A model generated the notes under the pieces. That model did not search any database, was not told the DNA's origin, and worked only from the letters and a program-made list of their open reading frames with translations. A stretch of DNA of 64,000 nt from the NCBI RefSeq assembly GCF_045291395.1, contig NZ_CP152342.1, positions 496,001 to 560,000 on the forward strand, given 5' to 3'. The translations under genes and the position numbers were made by a program. Position 1 is the first letter of the stretch, and the number at the start of each line of letters is the position of its first letter. The stretch comes from MR-S7 sp000400995. GTDB taxonomy: Bacteria > Pseudomonadota > Gammaproteobacteria > Burkholderiales > Burkholderiaceae_C. Positions 61,217 to 64,000 of this stretch are shown piece by piece.

Positions 61217-61808
61217 CTTCCGCCAGCACCGCGGCCACACGCGCACGCACCTGGGGCAGCCATTCGGCCTCGAACCACGGGTGGCGCTGCAGCCAGCCGT
61301 TGTTGCGCGGGCTGGGGTGGGGCAGGGCGAGCACGGCGCCCTGCGCCGGGTCGCACTGGCGCACCGTCTCGCCCAGCGGCCGGCCGCGTTGCTGCGGCAG
61401 ATGCCAGGCCAGGGCGTACTGGCCCACGGCCACCGTCAGCGCGATCTGCGGCAGCCGCTCCAGCAGCGGCACGCGCCAGGCAGGCGCGCATTCGGGGCGC
61501 GGCGGCGCGTCGCCCGAGGCGCCCCGGCCGGGGTAGCACAAGCCCATGGGCACGATGGCGGTGCGCGCGGGGTCGTAGAACACCTCGCGCGGCAGGCCCA
61601 GCCAGGCGCGCAGGCGTTCGCCGCTCGCGTCGTCGAAAGGGATGCCGCTCGCGTGCACCTTGCGCCCCGGCGCCTGGCCGGCGATGAGGATGCGCGCGCT
61701 GGTGCCCGCCTGCAGCACGGGGCGCGGGCCCAGCGGCAGGGCGGGCGCGCAGATCGCGCAGGCGCGCACGCGGCGCAGGAGCGCGTCCAGCGATTCGCGG
61801 CGGGGCAT
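61194..61808 (-). CDS. Uracil-DNA glycosylase superfamily protein
   Basis: A 204-residue UDG-superfamily protein (COG1573 type). Motif 1 is ILIAGQAPGRKVHASGIPFDDASGERLRAWLGL, motif 2 VLALPHPSPRNNGWLQRHPWFE. Cysteines near the N-terminus (CAICAPALPLG) suggest an iron-sulfur cluster, though a full four-Cys set is not seen. ATG 61808 (MPRRESLDALL) is chosen. Its C-terminus (EDSSQIGL-stop) is encoded by the dispersed repeat, so the repeat provides the stop codon. It forms an operon with the DUF488 gene 11 bases upstream and the GFA gene. Substrate specificity unassigned. Confidence 0.87.
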   Translation of the reverse strand: MPRRESLDALLRRVRACAICAPALPLGPRPVLQAGTSARILIAGQAPGRKVHASGIPFDDASGERLRAWLGLPREVFYDPARTAIVPMGLCYPGRGASGDAPPRPECAPAWRVPLLERLPQIALTVAVGQYALAWHLPQQRGRPLGETVRQCDPAQGAVLALPHPSPRNNGWLQRHPWFEAEWLPQVRARVAAVLAEDSSQIGL

Positions 61809-61819
61809 GGGGGCGGCCG

Positions 61820-62209
61820 TCAATCCACGATGCGCGCGCCGGCGTCGGCCAGCAGCGCGCGCAGTACGGAGCGGTGGCAGTGCGCCTCGTCCTCGCAGTA
61901 GCAGCCCACGGAGAAATGGCTTTGCTGCGAGAGCGCGGCCAGCAGCGCGATGCTGTGGCGGTTCTCGGGCGTGGCCATTTCGGCGCGGTAGCGGCGCTCG
62001 AAGGCTGCCCATTCCTGCGGCGTGGCGGCGGCCTGGGCCATCTTCACGGTGTCGTTGCCCGGGGCCAGGTTGGGGTACCAGACGTCGTACCAGTCCTGCG
62101 CCGCGAACTGCTCCCTGGGCACGCCGCGCGGCGGGCGGCGCACGGTGCCGATGCGCGTGCCCTCGTCGGGGGCGCGCGGGCTGCCGAGGCGGACGATGCG
62201 GATGGGCAT
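61820..62209 (-). CDS. DUF488 family protein
   Basis: A 129-residue DUF488 protein. It carries PIRIVRLGSPRAPDEGTRIGTVRRPPRGVP, WYDVWYPNLAPGNDTVKMAQ and the Cys/His-rich SVGCYCEDEAHCHRSVLRALL, which is the conserved DUF488 C-terminal signature (CYCxxxxxCHR). Function unknown. It lies between the GFA gene (7 bases) and the UDG gene (11 bases) and is probably cotranscribed with both. ATG 62209. Confidence 0.9.
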   Translation of the reverse strand: MPIRIVRLGSPRAPDEGTRIGTVRRPPRGVPREQFAAQDWYDVWYPNLAPGNDTVKMAQAAATPQEWAAFERRYRAEMATPENRHSIALLAALSQQSHFSVGCYCEDEAHCHRSVLRALLADAGARIVD

Positions 62210-62216
62210 GGCGTCG

Positions 62217-62567
62217 TCAGGCCGACCGGCCGTCGTAATGGGTGACGGCGAGCGCTTCCAGGTCCACGCCGTCCAGGCAGCGCACGTTGACGGCCGCCAT
62301 GGCCCGTCCGTCGGGGCCCGTGCCTTCGCCGAAGGGGTGGATGCCGCAGGTGGGGCAGAAGCGGTGCCGGATCACATGCTTGTGGAAGGTGTAGGTGCCC
62401 ATCTGTTCCTCGGGCGTGGCCAGCGCGAGCCGCTCGCGCGGCACGAACCACAACAGCGATCCCTTGCGCCGGCACATCGAGCAGTTGCAGGCCATGGCCT
62501 GGGTGATCGCGTCGCCCTCCACGTCGAAGGCGATCTGGCCGCAGTGGCAGCTTCCGTGGTAGCGCAT
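62217..62567 (-). CDS. GFA-family (glutathione-dependent formaldehyde-activating-like) protein
   Basis: A 116-residue zinc-binding protein of the GFA fold: MRYHGSCHCGQIAFDVEGD, ACNCSMCRRKGSLLWFV, RHRFCPTCGIHPF and VNVRCLDGVDL. The CHCG, CxxC and CPTCG motifs supply zinc ligands. The original GFA enzyme conjugates glutathione with formaldehyde, but many relatives have other or unknown roles. It starts the GFA-DUF488-UDG operon, divergent from rarA across 79 bases. ATG 62567. Confidence 0.92.
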   Translation of the reverse strand: MRYHGSCHCGQIAFDVEGDAITQAMACNCSMCRRKGSLLWFVPRERLALATPEEQMGTYTFHKHVIRHRFCPTCGIHPFGEGTGPDGRAMAAVNVRCLDGVDLEALAVTHYDGRSA

Positions 62568-62646
62568 GGCAACTTTCCGTAGGACAAGGGAGGCACATCA
62601 TAGAAAGCCTGCCCGGGGGCTACAAGACCGCTACGATCAGGGGCCT

Positions 62647-63969
<1,323 letters not shown>

Positions 63970-64000
63970 GTGGCCTGGGCCGCATGGCCCGTCCACCGTG

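Overview
This is a very GC-rich chromosomal stretch from a betaproteobacterium, most likely Comamonadaceae (Acidovorax, Alicycliphilus or Diaphorobacter type). Three things point there: the housekeeping gene families and their order (ribF-ileS-lspA, trxB-crp/fnr-ftsK-lolA, rarA); several Bug/TctC-type solute-binding proteins; and a short palindromic repeat built around ATAGCTGCTTGCGCTTG and CAAGCGCTGGAGGCC, which I associate with this family. No rRNA, tRNA, CRISPR array, prophage or complete insertion sequence was seen.

Layout. 0-11.6 kb: 5' part of recJ, an RpfE-like gene, lolC and lolD, a BigR/YgaV-like sulfide or redox repressor with a small DUF2892 membrane protein, tatD, a hypoxanthine-DNA glycosylase, a spermidine-synthase-like gene, a lone GspE-like ATPase, tctB-tctA and an EamA exporter. 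11.7-23 kb: an atypical SDR, a periplasmic TRAP-type binding protein overlapping a GGDEF-EAL enzyme, a second EamA exporter, quinone reductase plus Nudix, a GntR/MetX-like hydrolase/Bug cluster, and an SBF-type transporter. 23-30 kb: Na/Pi cotransporter, lspA-ileS-ribF and an HNH nuclease. 30-38.5 kb: an accessory block with less extreme base composition, holding a divergent two-component system and a 1,849-residue repeat-rich surface protein with an IPTL-CTERM tail. 38.5-49.6 kb: an acyl-CoA dehydrogenase pair, yceH, purN, a DapA-like lyase with a Bug protein, a flavin-barrel/GAF pair, a secreted protein with a cytochrome c, and an RsmB-type methyltransferase. 49.6-64 kb: desaturase, DUF2917/MocR pair, rpmB-rpmG, trxB, crp/fnr, ftsK, lolA, an acuR-acuI-ahpD operon, a UDG/DUF488/GFA operon, and rarA.

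Two features run through the whole window. First, about 16 full or degenerate copies of the short palindromic repeat occur. Most sit just after stop codons, but several lie inside or at the edge of coding sequence, where they are translated in frame (Nudix protein, LolA signal peptide, RsmB-type protein, UDG C-terminus, RpfE-like/recJ junction). Second, five apparent -1 frameshifts (recJ, the histidine kinase twice, the surface-protein signal peptide, the GAF protein) all fall in short C or G runs, and one extra base restores each reading frame. I read these mainly as likely homopolymer sequencing errors, with real mutation or phase variation as alternatives.

Many genes are tightly packed with ATGA or GTGA stop-start overlaps, so translational coupling is common. 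Regulatory sequence is visible as strong hairpin terminators, a perfect operator-like palindrome before the BigR-like gene, paired palindromes before acuR, a CGCATA/TATGCG palindrome before the DapA-like gene, and half-sites between MocR and DUF2917.
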